Positions 18,368 to 27,153 of a stretch of 64,000 nucleotides of DNA are shown one piece after another (within the stretch, counting starts at the first letter, position 1; every line of letters begins with the position of its first letter). Under the pieces are notes generated by a model, which was not told the origin of the DNA, did no database searches, and was given only the letters and a program-made list of their open reading frames with translations. The DNA comes from Leucobacter zeae. Lineage in GTDB: Bacteria; Actinomycetota; Actinomycetes; Actinomycetales; Microbacteriaceae. The position numbers were made by a program, and so were the translations under genes. The stretch covers positions 186,001 to 250,000 of the forward strand of contig NZ_QYAB01000004.1 of assembly GCF_016758175.1 (NCBI RefSeq). Direction: 5' to 3'.

Positions 18368-20083
18368 TCAGCGGTGGAACGCCTTCTCGGGGCGCTCGCG
18401 CGGCTCGAAACCGGCCGGGGGCGTCCAGTGCGTCGGCACCGGGGCGCCGGCACCCCGGTACTTGCGCCGGTACGCCCGCCAGGAGGTCGCCCAGGTCTCG
18501 GGATCGCTCATCGCTTCCTCGTGCACGCGGTGGATGCTGCTGCGGTGCGGCGCGGTGCGCACGAGCTCGGGGGCCTCGCGCGCCTCGGCGGCGACGCGCA
18601 TGAGCGCGTTCACGTACTCGTCGAGCTCGGCCTTCGAGTACGACTCGGTCGGTTCGATCGTCGCCGGCTCCGGCACGATGTACGGGTGGTGGCTCGTCCA
18701 GTAGTGGAAGCCGAAGTCGGCCATGCGGCTGCCGATCTCGGCCGAGGTCACGCCGGTCTCGTCCGTCAGCCGCTGCCAGCTGTAGCGCACCTGCTCGATC
18801 GGCAGCCGGCCGGGCACGTCGTACGAGGCGACGACGCCGGGCTCCCCGCGCAGCCGCGCCAGGATGTAGTTGTTGTTCAGCACCGCGTCCTCGGCGACCT
18901 GGCGCAGGCCCTCGCCCCCGAGGGCGCGGATCCACGCGTAGGCGCGGATGAGGTTGGGCACGACGCCGTAGAAGGGGCGGATCGGCGCGACCGCCTGCGG
19001 GCCCGCGTCCTCGAGCGTGTAGACGCCGTCGCGCTCGCGCACCCGCGGCCCGGGCAGGAACGGCTCGATCTCGGCGGTGACGCACATCGCCCCGGCCGCC
19101 GGCCCGCCGCACGCGTGCGGGGTCGAGAACGTCTTGTGCAGGTTGAAGTGGCAGATGTCGAAGCCGGCCCGGCGCGCGCTGGTGATGCCGAGCATCCCGT
19201 TGGCGTTGGCCTGGTCGTAGACGCCGAGCGCGCCGACCGCGTGCACGGCCTCGACGATCTCGGAGATCTCGGGGTTGAAGATGCCCGTGTCCTCGGGGTT
19301 CGTGATGAGCACGGCCGCCGTGCGCTCCGAGAGCACCGCGCGCAGCGCATCGAGGCTCACCAGCCCGTCCTCGCCCGGGTAGAGGGTGACGACGGAGTAG
19401 CCGAGCGTCTTGGCCGTTGCGGCGTTCGACGGATGCGAGAACACCGTCGTGATGATCTCCGTGCGCTGATCGGACTCGCCGCGGGCCGCGTGGTAGGCCT
19501 TGACGAGGCTGACGTTGCCGAAGATCGCGGCGGATCCGGCCGGAGCCTGCAGCGACACGGCGTCCATGCCCGAGATCTCGCAGAGGTACCCCTCGAGCTC
19601 GTGGATGATCCGCAGCGCACCCTGCACGGTCGATTCGTGCTGCAGCGGGTGGATCTCGGACGCCTGCTGCGCCCGGACGAACTGCTCGTTGATCTTGGGG
19701 CTGTACTTCATCGTGCAGGTGCCCTGCCCGATGTCGACGTTGAGGTCGGCGCCGAGCGTCTCCTGCGAGAGCCGCAGGAAGTGGCGCTGCACTTGAGCCT
19801 GGGCGACGGAGGGGAGCCCGATCTCGCGGGTCGAGGCGACGCGCGCCTCCGGCGAGGCGTCCAGGCGGGCCTGCAGCTCGTCGGGGAGTCCGGGGATCCG
19901 CACGCCGCGGCTCCCCGGCACGTCGTGGGCGAAGATCAGCGGTTCCGACCAGCGGGCCGCGTGGTAGTCGCGCGGTTCGGAGAGGCCGCGCGCGACCGCG
20001 GCGATCCCCGGCCGCGGCGCGCCCTCGGCCGTCGCGGCTTCGGCTGCCGCGGTGTCCGTCGAGGTGGTGGTGACGGTGGTCAT
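18368..20083 (-). CDS. gcvPB: Glycine dehydrogenase (decarboxylating) subunit 2
   Basis: A 571-residue P-protein subunit 2. The PLP lysine is in HFNLHKTFSTPHACGGP. GQGTCTMKYSPKINE and NPEDTGIFNPEI are further family blocks. With GcvPA it forms the split P-protein that decarboxylates glycine and passes the aminomethyl group to lipoylated GcvH. The N-terminus is about 70 residues longer than typical, with an Ala/Thr-rich lead. Start ATG overlaps the gcvPA stop by 4 nt (ATGA). gcvT and gcvH are not in the window. Confidence 0.93.
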   Translation of the reverse strand: MTTVTTTSTDTAAAEAATAEGAPRPGIAAVARGLSEPRDYHAARWSEPLIFAHDVPGSRGVRIPGLPDELQARLDASPEARVASTREIGLPSVAQAQVQRHFLRLSQETLGADLNVDIGQGTCTMKYSPKINEQFVRAQQASEIHPLQHESTVQGALRIIHELEGYLCEISGMDAVSLQAPAGSAAIFGNVSLVKAYHAARGESDQRTEIITTVFSHPSNAATAKTLGYSVVTLYPGEDGLVSLDALRAVLSERTAAVLITNPEDTGIFNPEISEIVEAVHAVGALGVYDQANANGMLGITSARRAGFDICHFNLHKTFSTPHACGGPAAGAMCVTAEIEPFLPGPRVRERDGVYTLEDAGPQAVAPIRPFYGVVPNLIRAYAWIRALGGEGLRQVAEDAVLNNNYILARLRGEPGVVASYDVPGRLPIEQVRYSWQRLTDETGVTSAEIGSRMADFGFHYWTSHHPYIVPEPATIEPTESYSKAELDEYVNALMRVAAEAREAPELVRTAPHRSSIHRVHEEAMSDPETWATSWRAYRRKYRGAGAPVPTHWTPPAGFEPRERPEKAFHR

Positions 20084-21459
20084 GCGATCTCTCCCAGCTC
20101 GCGCACGAGCGCATCGATGTCTGCCTGCGAGTGCTGCTCCGTGACGCTCAGCAGCAGTTGATCCCCGCGATCGGGGAAGAAGCGGCCGAGGTCGACCCCG
20201 GCGTGGAACCCGCGGCCGAGCATCCGGTCGCGGATCTCGGACGCGCCGAGCGAGTCGTGGCGCACGACGAACTCGCGCCAGTTCGCGGAGGCCGAGTGCG
20301 GCACCTCGAAGCCCGGGAGCGCGCCGATGCGGTCCTTCGCGTAGCGGGTCAGCCCGGCCACGGCGACGCCGAGCTCGCGCATGCCCTGCGGCCCCATGAG
20401 CGACAGGTAGACGCCCGCGGTGATGGCCCACAGCGACGCCGCGGTGCCGACCCACTCGTTGCCCTCCTCGCGGCGGGCGAGCGAGGTGCGCTCGTAGGCG
20501 ACATCGGTGAAACCGATCTCGCCGGGATCGCTCGTCGGCGTCAGCCCGAACAGGCGCGACGGGAACTCGAAGACGAACTCCGGCTCGTCGTGCGTCGCGA
20601 TGAAGCCGCCGTGTCCGCCGCCGAAGTGCATGCCGATGCCGAGCGCCTGGATGTCGCCGCAGACGATGTCGGCGCCCCAGCTCGCGGGGGGATCGAGGTA
20701 GCCGAGCGAGACCGGGTCCGTCGCCGCGATCATCACGGCGCCCCTGGCGTGGGCCGCCCGGGCGATGTCCTCCGCCGCGGTCTCCACCACGCCGAAGACG
20801 TTGGGGCTCTCGATGAGCACCGCCGCCGTGCCGTCGCCGATGAGCTCCGCGACGCGCGCGGCATCGAGCGCTCCCGTCGCCTCGTCGACGTCGACGAGGC
20901 GCACCGCGACGTCGTCGGGCAGGTAGGTGCGGATCTTCGCGAGCTTGCCCGCCTGCATCGCGGTCGACACGACGACCTCGCTGCGGCCCGTGAGCCGGAG
21001 CCCCATGCGCAGCGCCGTCGCCGCGGCCTGATAGCCGTCGTAGGTGGGGATCGAGACGACGTCCATGTCGAGCAGCTCGGCCATGAGGCTCGAGTACTCG
21101 AACAGCGCCTGCCACTTGCCGTGGTCCTCGGTCGACTCGCCCGCGTACGCGGTGAGGAACTCGGCGCGCCCGTTGATCTCGCCGCAGGTCGCGGGAACGT
21201 AGTGCTGGTAGCAGCCGTAGCCGAGGAAGCTGCGCGCGGCGAGAGCCGGCTCGTTCTGCCCGAGCACGCCGCGCATGTGCGCGACGAGCCTCGCCTCGCT
21301 CTCGAGCGCCTCGGGGAGCCGCAGCCCCTCGGGCATGCGCAGGTGCTCGGGAATGGTCTCGTACAGGTCGTCGATGCTGCCGACACCGATGGTGTCGAGC
21401 ATCTCCTGTCGCACCGCCGGAACCGAGTTCGGGAGGTACGGATGGGGGGTCGTGGGCAT
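20080..21459 (-). CDS. gcvPA: Glycine dehydrogenase (decarboxylating) subunit 1
   Basis: A 459-residue P-protein subunit 1 lacking the PLP lysine, as expected. Recognisable blocks are YHYVPATCGEIN-like QHYVPATCGEINGRAEFLTA and CGDIQALGIGMHFGGGHGG. It pairs with GcvPB downstream (4-nt overlap). ATG 21459 follows GGAAG; an ATG 18 nt upstream is an alternative. The divergent amidohydrolase gene begins only 148 bp away, leaving little room for a glycine riboswitch, and none is visible. Confidence 0.92.
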   Translation of the reverse strand: MPTTPHPYLPNSVPAVRQEMLDTIGVGSIDDLYETIPEHLRMPEGLRLPEALESEARLVAHMRGVLGQNEPALAARSFLGYGCYQHYVPATCGEINGRAEFLTAYAGESTEDHGKWQALFEYSSLMAELLDMDVVSIPTYDGYQAAATALRMGLRLTGRSEVVVSTAMQAGKLAKIRTYLPDDVAVRLVDVDEATGALDAARVAELIGDGTAAVLIESPNVFGVVETAAEDIARAAHARGAVMIAATDPVSLGYLDPPASWGADIVCGDIQALGIGMHFGGGHGGFIATHDEPEFVFEFPSRLFGLTPTSDPGEIGFTDVAYERTSLARREEGNEWVGTAASLWAITAGVYLSLMGPQGMRELGVAVAGLTRYAKDRIGALPGFEVPHSASANWREFVVRHDSLGASEIRDRMLGRGFHAGVDLGRFFPDRGDQLLLSVTEQHSQADIDALVRELGEIA

Positions 21460-21595
21460 CGCTTCCGCGCCTTTCATCTGCTTCGTTCTGGGCACCACTG
21501 TATGAAGCGGCCGCGCCGCCGATCCCTATCCGATCCGTACAATCTGACCCCTTCATTAGACGCGGTGGCGAGAAGCGCCGGATCGCTGCGGATCA

Positions 21596-21601
21596 TACGA
21601 T
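21596..21601 (+). promoter_or_regulatory. -10 element of the amidohydrolase gene
   Basis: TACGAT followed by six bases and the GTG start at 21608. Fits the leaderless pattern seen elsewhere in the window. Confidence 0.45.
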
Positions 21602-21607
21602 GGGCAC

Positions 21608-23242
21608 GTGAAACTCGACACGCTGATCACGAACGCGCGCGTACTGACCATGGACCCGGCACGGCCGACCGCCTCGGTCATCGGAATCTGGGGCGGGCGG
21701 ATCGTCGGGCTCGACGCCGAGGTCGCCGACCTGGCCGCCGCGCGCACGATCGACGCCTGCGGCATGACCGTGCTCCCCGGCTTCCACGACGCGCACAACC
21801 ACATGGCGACGTTCGGGCGCAGCCTGCTGAACGTCGACGCCGCGCCGCTGCGCTCGCTCGACGAGCTCTACCGCGCCATCCGCGAACGGGCCGCCGCGCA
21901 TCCGGAGCACGAGTGGATCGTCGCCGACTCGTACGATCAGCACCAGCTCGGCGGCCACCCCACCCGCGCGGGGCTCGACGCCGCTGCGCCGGGGCGGAAC
22001 GTCATCGTGAACCACCGCACCACGCACATGCTGGTGGCGAGCACGCCGGTCTTCGCGCGCGTCGGCGCCCTCGCGTCGGACTGGAGCGTACCGGACGGCG
22101 GCTTCATCGAGCGCGACGCCGCAGGCGAGGCGACCGGCCTCGTCGGCGAGCAGGCGATGGCGCCCTTCCGCGACCTCAGCCGGCCCTACGGCGTCGAGGT
22201 GCTCGTCGACGCGATCTCACGGGCCAGCGACCGCTTCCTCTCCGAGGGCATCACGTCGGTCGGCGAGGCGGGGATCGGCGCATCGGCCGTCGTCGGCTCG
22301 AGCCCCATCGAGCTGCTGCCCTACCAGATCGCCCGGGAGCGGGGCGGGCTCGGGGTGCGCGTGCAGCTCATGGTGTCGATGGAGAACCTGCACCCCGTCG
22401 TCTCCGCGCCCCAGGATCTCATCGATCTCGGGCTCGACCTCGGGCTGCGCACCGGGCTCGGCGACGACGTCCTCGGCATCGGCGCGCTCAAGATGTTCAC
22501 CGACGGCGCCATCAGCAGCCGCACCGCCGCGCTCACGGCCCCGTTCTGCGATCACGGCGGCACCGGCGTCATGCAGTTCGACGCCGAGACGCTCACGCGG
22601 CTGGGCTCGTCGGCGGCGCGCGCGGGCTGGCAGCTCGCGGTCCACGCCATCGGCGACCAGGCCAACGACGTCGCACTCGACGTGATCGCTGCGGCGCGCG
22701 CCGCCGCGCCCGCGAACACGCGCAGGCACCGGATCGAGCACGCCTCGATCGTGCGCGACGACCAGGTGCGGCGCTTCGCCGACGCGGGGGTCGTCGCCTC
22801 GATCCAGCCGCAGTTCGTCAGCGCGATCGGCGACACCGTGCTCGCCGCGGTCGGCGACCGCTCCGCGTGGACGTACCGGCACGGCTCGCTGCTCGCCGCG
22901 GGCGTCGCCGTGGTCTGCGGCAGCGATCGGCCGGTCGTGTCGGGCAATCCGCTGCGGGCCGTGCAGGACGCCGTGCTGCGCCGCACCTCGACGGGACGCG
23001 AGTTCAGCCCGAGCGAGGCCGTCGACGCGCTCACCGCGCTGCGGGGCTACACCCGGGACCCGGCGTTCGCCGTGCACCGCGAGGACCGGCTCGGCGTGCT
23101 CCGCTCCGGCGCGCACGCCGACCTGGTCGTACTCGACGGCGATCCGATCGACGGCGCCCCCGAGCGGATCGCCGCGATCCCGGTCGTCGCGACCGCCGTC
23201 GCCGGCGAGTTCCGCTTCGACCCGAGCGGCCTCGCCGCCTGA
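21608..23242 (+). CDS. Amidohydrolase, YtcJ-like metal-dependent hydrolase
   Basis: A 544-residue amidohydrolase-superfamily protein. The N-terminal metal motif is GFHDAHNHMATFG; further ligands are expected in HAIGDQAND and HRIEHASIV, and the C-terminal acid in VCGSDRPVVSGNPL. The opening (ITNARVLTMDPARP) and ending (LGVLRSGAHADLVVLDGDP) are the usual small beta-sandwich. YtcJ-type enzymes cleave N-acyl or similar bonds, but the substrate cannot be read. GTG 21608 has no strong Shine-Dalgarno and a -10 six bases upstream. The dehydrogenase gene follows after 29 bp. Confidence 0.88.
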   Translation: MKLDTLITNARVLTMDPARPTASVIGIWGGRIVGLDAEVADLAAARTIDACGMTVLPGFHDAHNHMATFGRSLLNVDAAPLRSLDELYRAIRERAAAHPEHEWIVADSYDQHQLGGHPTRAGLDAAAPGRNVIVNHRTTHMLVASTPVFARVGALASDWSVPDGGFIERDAAGEATGLVGEQAMAPFRDLSRPYGVEVLVDAISRASDRFLSEGITSVGEAGIGASAVVGSSPIELLPYQIARERGGLGVRVQLMVSMENLHPVVSAPQDLIDLGLDLGLRTGLGDDVLGIGALKMFTDGAISSRTAALTAPFCDHGGTGVMQFDAETLTRLGSSAARAGWQLAVHAIGDQANDVALDVIAAARAAAPANTRRHRIEHASIVRDDQVRRFADAGVVASIQPQFVSAIGDTVLAAVGDRSAWTYRHGSLLAAGVAVVCGSDRPVVSGNPLRAVQDAVLRRTSTGREFSPSEAVDALTALRGYTRDPAFAVHREDRLGVLRSGAHADLVVLDGDPIDGAPERIAAIPVVATAVAGEFRFDPSGLAA

Positions 23243-23271
23243 GCACGACCCATCCCAGCGAAGGAGCACCG

Positions 23272-24099
23272 ATGACCGCAGCAGCCATCACCGTGATCGG
23301 CGGCGGAACGATGGGGCGCGGCATCGCCGTCGCGGCCCTCGTGCGCACCGACGCCGACGTCGCCCTCGTCGAGACCGCCGTGGATCGCCACGACGAACTG
23401 CGGGACGGAATCGTCGCCGAGTCGTCGGAGCGGGGTGCCGATGGCGCGGGATCGCGCCTCACCGTGACCGCATCGATCGACGCGACCCCTGCGGCGGACC
23501 TCGTCGTCGAGGCGGTGCCCGAGATCCCCGAGTTGAAGACCCGGGTGCTCCGGGCGGCGGAGCAGCGGCTCCGCCCCGGCGGGATCCTCACCACGAACAC
23601 CAGCTCGCTGAGCATCTCGCAGCTCGCGGGCGCGCTCGAGCACCCGGACCGCTTCCTCGGGATGCACTTCTTCCAGCCGGTGCCCGACACGGTGCTCACC
23701 GAACTCGTCCTGCACCCGGCGGCCTCCGGCGCGACGGTCGAGGCCGCACAGGCTTGGACCGAGCGGCTGCACCGCGAATCGATCAGCGCGCAGGACGCTC
23801 CGGGGTTCGCGACGAGCCGGCTCGGGCTCGCGATCGGGCTCGAGGCGATGCGCATGGTCGAGGAGGGCGTCGCGACGCCCGAGGACATCGACCGGGGCAT
23901 GCGGCTCGGCTACCAGCACGCGGTCGGCCCGCTGCGCATGACCGACATGGTCGGGCTCGACGTGCGCCTCGCGATCGCGGAGTACCTCGCGTCGACCCTC
24001 GGACCGCGTTTCGAGCCGCCGCAGATCCTCCGCGACATGGTCGCCGAGGGGCGCATCGGCCGCAAGAGCGGCCGCGGCTTCTTCGACTGGCCCGAGTAG
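23272..24099 (+). CDS. 3-hydroxyacyl-CoA dehydrogenase family protein
   Basis: A 275-residue single-function dehydrogenase. The NAD site is ITVIGGGTMGRGIAVAAL. The catalytic region has TTNTSSLSISQLA and GMHFFQPVPDTVLTELV with the conserved His. The C-terminal domain (DRGMRLGYQHAVGPLRMTD) closes the substrate pocket. It oxidises a 3-hydroxyacyl-CoA to 3-oxoacyl-CoA, as in fatty-acid or short-chain acid breakdown. AAGGAG precedes ATG 23272. It appears cotranscribed with the amidohydrolase. Confidence 0.9.
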   Translation: MTAAAITVIGGGTMGRGIAVAALVRTDADVALVETAVDRHDELRDGIVAESSERGADGAGSRLTVTASIDATPAADLVVEAVPEIPELKTRVLRAAEQRLRPGGILTTNTSSLSISQLAGALEHPDRFLGMHFFQPVPDTVLTELVLHPAASGATVEAAQAWTERLHRESISAQDAPGFATSRLGLAIGLEAMRMVEEGVATPEDIDRGMRLGYQHAVGPLRMTDMVGLDVRLAIAEYLASTLGPRFEPPQILRDMVAEGRIGRKSGRGFFDWPE

Positions 24100-24115
24100 C
24101 CGCGCGTTCCTCCCC

Positions 24116-24156
24116 CGTCATGCTGCGAAACGAGCGGAGCGAATCGCAGGATGACG
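24116..24156. repeat. Family D palindrome, copy 1
   Basis: CGTCATGCTGCGA and TCGCAGGATGACG form 13-bp arms (one mismatch) around GAGCGGAGCGAA-type loop sequence. Lies between convergent genes. A related element is in the gap at 46640-46832. Confidence 0.6.
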
Positions 24157-24163
24157 AGGGAAG

Positions 24164-24188
24164 GCCCCGTCGCGCGGAGCGACGGGGC
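24164..24188. terminator. Bidirectional terminator hairpin
   Basis: GCCCCGTCGC, a 5-nt loop GCGGA, and GCGACGGGGC form a 10-bp perfect stem just before the stop codon side of the aldehyde dehydrogenase gene and after the dehydrogenase gene. Suits termination from both sides. Confidence 0.7.
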
Positions 24189-24194
24189 GCCCGC

Positions 24195-25583
24195 CTACTT
24201 CGCGACCGGCCAGTCGGCCTCGCTGGGCAGGTGGATGAGCTTCTGGTTGAGGAACTCCGAGATCGCGTACCTGCCGAGCTCGCGCCCGAAGCCCGACGCC
24301 TTCGTGCCGCCGAAGGGCAGCTCGGGCGAATCCGCGAGCGACTCGTTCACGTAGACCATGCCGGTGTCGAGCCGATCCGCCACGCGGAAGGCCTGCTCGC
24401 GGTCGGTCGTGAACAGGTACGAGCCGAGTCCGAACGGGATGTCGTTGGCGAGGGCCACCGCCTCGTCCTCAGAAGACACCCGGTAGAACTGCGCCACGGG
24501 TCCGAAGAACTCCACCTGCGACGTCGGGGATCCGACGGCGATCTCCTCGAGCACGGTCGTGCCGAAGTACGCGCCGTCCGCCGTGCCGTCGCCGAGCACG
24601 AGCGCGGCTCCGTCCGCGACCGCGCGCCCGACCTGCTGCTCGAGCTCGGCAGCGGCGGCGACCGACGACATCGGGCCGACGCGCACGCCGTCCGCGAGCG
24701 GGTCGCCGACCGGGGCTGCGGCGAGCGCGGCCACGAACGCCTCGCGGAACGCGTCGTAGACGTCGTCGTGCACGATGAACCGCTTGGCGCCGTTGCAGGC
24801 CTGGCCGCTGTTGTGCAGGCGGGAGTTCAGCGCGGCCGTCACGGCGGCGTCCATGTCGTCGACGCTCAGCACGATGAAGGGATCGGATCCGCCGAGTTCG
24901 AGCACGACGGGCTTGAGGTGCTTGCCCGCGAGCGCGCCGACGGCGCGCCCGGCCGCCTCGGAGCCGGTGAGCGAGACGCCGCGCACGCGCGGGTCGGCGA
25001 TCACGCGCTCGATGCGCGCGCTCTCGACGAAGAGGTTCTGGTACGCCCCCTCGGGGAACCCGGCCTCGCGCAGGATCTCCCCGATCGCCGCCGACGACTC
25101 GGGGCACTGCGACGCCGGCTTCAACAGGACGGTGTTGCCCGCGAGCAGGTTGGGGGCCACGAAGCGCGCGATCTGGTAGAAGGGGAAGTTCCACGGCATG
25201 ATCCCGAGCAGCGCGCCGAGCGGCGTCGGCCGCACGATCGCGGTGCGCCCGCGCTTGGAGTCGATGATCTCGTCGGCGAGGTACTGCGCCCCCTCTTCCC
25301 CGTAGTAGCGGTAGATGAGCACGACGAAGCCGATCTCGCCGCGGGCCTGCCACATGGGCTTGCCCATCTCGCGCACGATGATCTCGGCGAGCTCCTCCGC
25401 GCGCTCCTCGTGCAGGTCGGCGGCACGGCGCAGCATCGCCGAGCGCTCCTCGAGCGAGAGCGCACCCAGCGAGGCGCGCGCCGCGTCGGCGCGGGCGATC
25501 GTGGCCTCGAGCTCCGCATCACCGAGCGGGGGAAGGGGTTCGCCGACCTCGCCGGTCGCGGGATTCACCACTTGGTACACCAT
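24195..25583 (-). CDS. NAD(P)-dependent aldehyde dehydrogenase, succinate-semialdehyde type
   Basis: A 462-residue ALDH. Motifs include IMPWNFPFYQIARF, SLTGSEAAGRAVG, the general base Glu in VLELGGSDPFIVL, and the nucleophile Cys in NSGQACNGAKRFIV. EFFGPVAQFYRV and PFGGTKASGFGRELG complete the family pattern. Similar short ALDHs act on succinate semialdehyde. In this neighbourhood of an aminotransferase and oxidase it may finish an amino-acid or polyamine breakdown route; the substrate is inferred only. ATG 25583 follows GAGGAG. Divergent from the aminotransferase gene. Confidence 0.9.
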   Translation of the reverse strand: MVYQVVNPATGEVGEPLPPLGDAELEATIARADAARASLGALSLEERSAMLRRAADLHEERAEELAEIIVREMGKPMWQARGEIGFVVLIYRYYGEEGAQYLADEIIDSKRGRTAIVRPTPLGALLGIMPWNFPFYQIARFVAPNLLAGNTVLLKPASQCPESSAAIGEILREAGFPEGAYQNLFVESARIERVIADPRVRGVSLTGSEAAGRAVGALAGKHLKPVVLELGGSDPFIVLSVDDMDAAVTAALNSRLHNSGQACNGAKRFIVHDDVYDAFREAFVAALAAAPVGDPLADGVRVGPMSSVAAAAELEQQVGRAVADGAALVLGDGTADGAYFGTTVLEEIAVGSPTSQVEFFGPVAQFYRVSSEDEAVALANDIPFGLGSYLFTTDREQAFRVADRLDTGMVYVNESLADSPELPFGGTKASGFGRELGRYAISEFLNQKLIHLPSEADWPVAK

Positions 25584-25718
25584 TGACTACTCCTCATCGT
25601 CTTCGATTCATCGTCTCGTTCGGCCGGTCCCGACCGGTGGCGCACCCGCGGCCGGGAACCGAGCCCGCACGGCTGCGCTGCAGGCTCAGCCTACGAACGG
25701 AGGCGCTGCGCCGGAGTC

Positions 25719-25762
25719 GTACACGATGATGATCTTGAGCGTTGCAGATGGACATCGCGTAC
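25719..25762. promoter_or_regulatory. Inverted repeat in the ALDH/aminotransferase divergent region
   Basis: GTACACGATG at 25719-25728 and CATCGCGTAC at 25753-25762 are inverted copies matching at 9 of 10 positions. The site lies between the two divergent starts. A TAGCCT -10 for the aminotransferase is at 25788-25793. Possibly an operator, perhaps for the nearby PucR regulator. Confidence 0.4.
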
Positions 25763-25868
25763 ACCCCGCCGCACGGGCGCCGCCCGCTAGCCTGGGTCCG
25801 AATCCGCACCAGCCGGAGCGCCGGCACGGCCCTCCGAGCGTCGATCACCCGAAGAAGGGACCCCTGCA

Positions 25869-27062
25869 ATGCCGCAGCCCGCCGCACGGATGGAACTCGT
25901 CAGGCCCTCGGCGATCCGGGAGCTGCTCGCGCTCGCGGCGGATCCCGGCATCATCTCGTTCGGCGGCGGATACCCCGATCCCGCGCTCTTCCCGACGGCG
26001 GACCTCGGCGAGGCCTTCCGCCGCGCCATCGAGGAGCAGGGGGCGTCGGCGCTGCAGTACGCGCCGTCCGAGGGCATCGACCGGCTGCGCGACCAGGTCG
26101 CCGGGCTCATGCGCGCCGACGGCGTGGCATGCGGCGCCGAGAACATCCTGATGGTGCAGGGCGCGCAGCAGGCGATCGACCTCGTCGGCAAGATGTGGCT
26201 CGAGCCGGGCGACGTGGTGCTCACCGAGACGCCCTCGTTCCTCGGCGGGATCGTCGGGCTCAACCCCTATGAACCGGTCTACCGCTCCGTGCGCACGGAC
26301 GAGCACGGCATCGATCCCGCGCACCTCGAGGTCGTGCTCCGCGAGAATCCGCGCGCGAAGCTGCTCTACACCGTGCCCGACTTCCACAACCCCACGGGCT
26401 ACACGCTCAGCCTGGAGCGCCGCGCCCGCGTCGTCGAGCTGGCGCGCGAGCACGACATCGTCATCCTCGAGGACACCCCCTACCGCGAGCTCTTCTTCAC
26501 CGCGCAGAAGCTCCCCACGCTCAAGAGCTTCGACACCGACGGCCGCGTCTACCACGTCGGCAGCTTCTCGAAGACGCTCGCCCCCGGCCTCCGCACCGGG
26601 TGGATGGTGGCCGACCCCGACACGGTCGAACGGCTCGCGCTCCTGAAGCTCGCGACCGACACGCAGAACAGCACGCTCAACATGTCGGCCATCTCGCTCT
26701 ACCTCGAGCACGCCGACTACGGCGCGCATCTCGAGCGCAACCGCGAGCACTACCGGGCCAAGCGGGACCACACCGCTGCGGCCCTCGCGGCGGAGCTGCC
26801 CGAGGAGGTCGGATACAGCGTGCCGGCAGGCGGACTGTTCCTCTGGCTCACGTTCCCGGAGCACGTGAACACCGACCGCCTGCTGCGCGAGCACCTCATC
26901 CCCCGCGCGGGCGTCGCGTTCGTGCCCGGCTCCTCCTTCTACTCCGAGAACCCCGAATTCAACCGCGGTAGGCTGGGGTTCCCCACGCTGCCGTCGGATC
27001 GGATCAGCGAGGGGATCCACCGCATCGCACGGGGGTATGCGGACGCGAGGCACCTGCTCTAG
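25869..27062 (+). CDS. PLP-dependent aminotransferase, LysN/MocR-like class I
   Basis: A 397-residue fold-type I aminotransferase without a fused DNA-binding domain. The N-terminus IISFGGGYPDPALFP, NPTGYTLS, the PLP lysine in GSFSKTLAPGLRTGWM and the Arg of RLGFPTL are all present. Homologues include 2-aminoadipate and valine/tryptophan aminotransferases, so the donor amino acid is not fixed. A long leader of 75 nt separates it from a TAGCCT -10. The PucR regulator follows 91 bp downstream on the same strand, suggesting local control. Confidence 0.9.
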   Translation: MPQPAARMELVRPSAIRELLALAADPGIISFGGGYPDPALFPTADLGEAFRRAIEEQGASALQYAPSEGIDRLRDQVAGLMRADGVACGAENILMVQGAQQAIDLVGKMWLEPGDVVLTETPSFLGGIVGLNPYEPVYRSVRTDEHGIDPAHLEVVLRENPRAKLLYTVPDFHNPTGYTLSLERRARVVELAREHDIVILEDTPYRELFFTAQKLPTLKSFDTDGRVYHVGSFSKTLAPGLRTGWMVADPDTVERLALLKLATDTQNSTLNMSAISLYLEHADYGAHLERNREHYRAKRDHTAAALAAELPEEVGYSVPAGGLFLWLTFPEHVNTDRLLREHLIPRAGVAFVPGSSFYSENPEFNRGRLGFPTLPSDRISEGIHRIARGYADARHLL

Positions 27063-27153
27063 CGACCCGGACGGTCGCGCCGGCGCGGCCGCGCGGGCCC
27101 GCGCCCGCCGGGCGAGCACCGATCCACCGCCATCGAGCCACGGGAGGAACCGC

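Noticed and set aside
21460-21607. Glycine riboswitch before gcvPA
   Set aside because: Only 148 bp to the divergent start and no recognisable tandem aptamer features.
20131-23271. Plus-strand open frame across gcvPA and in front of the hydroxyacyl-CoA dehydrogenase
   Set aside because: It is antisense to gcvPA and out of frame with the amidohydrolase. Only the last 276 codons, from 23272, are a real gene.
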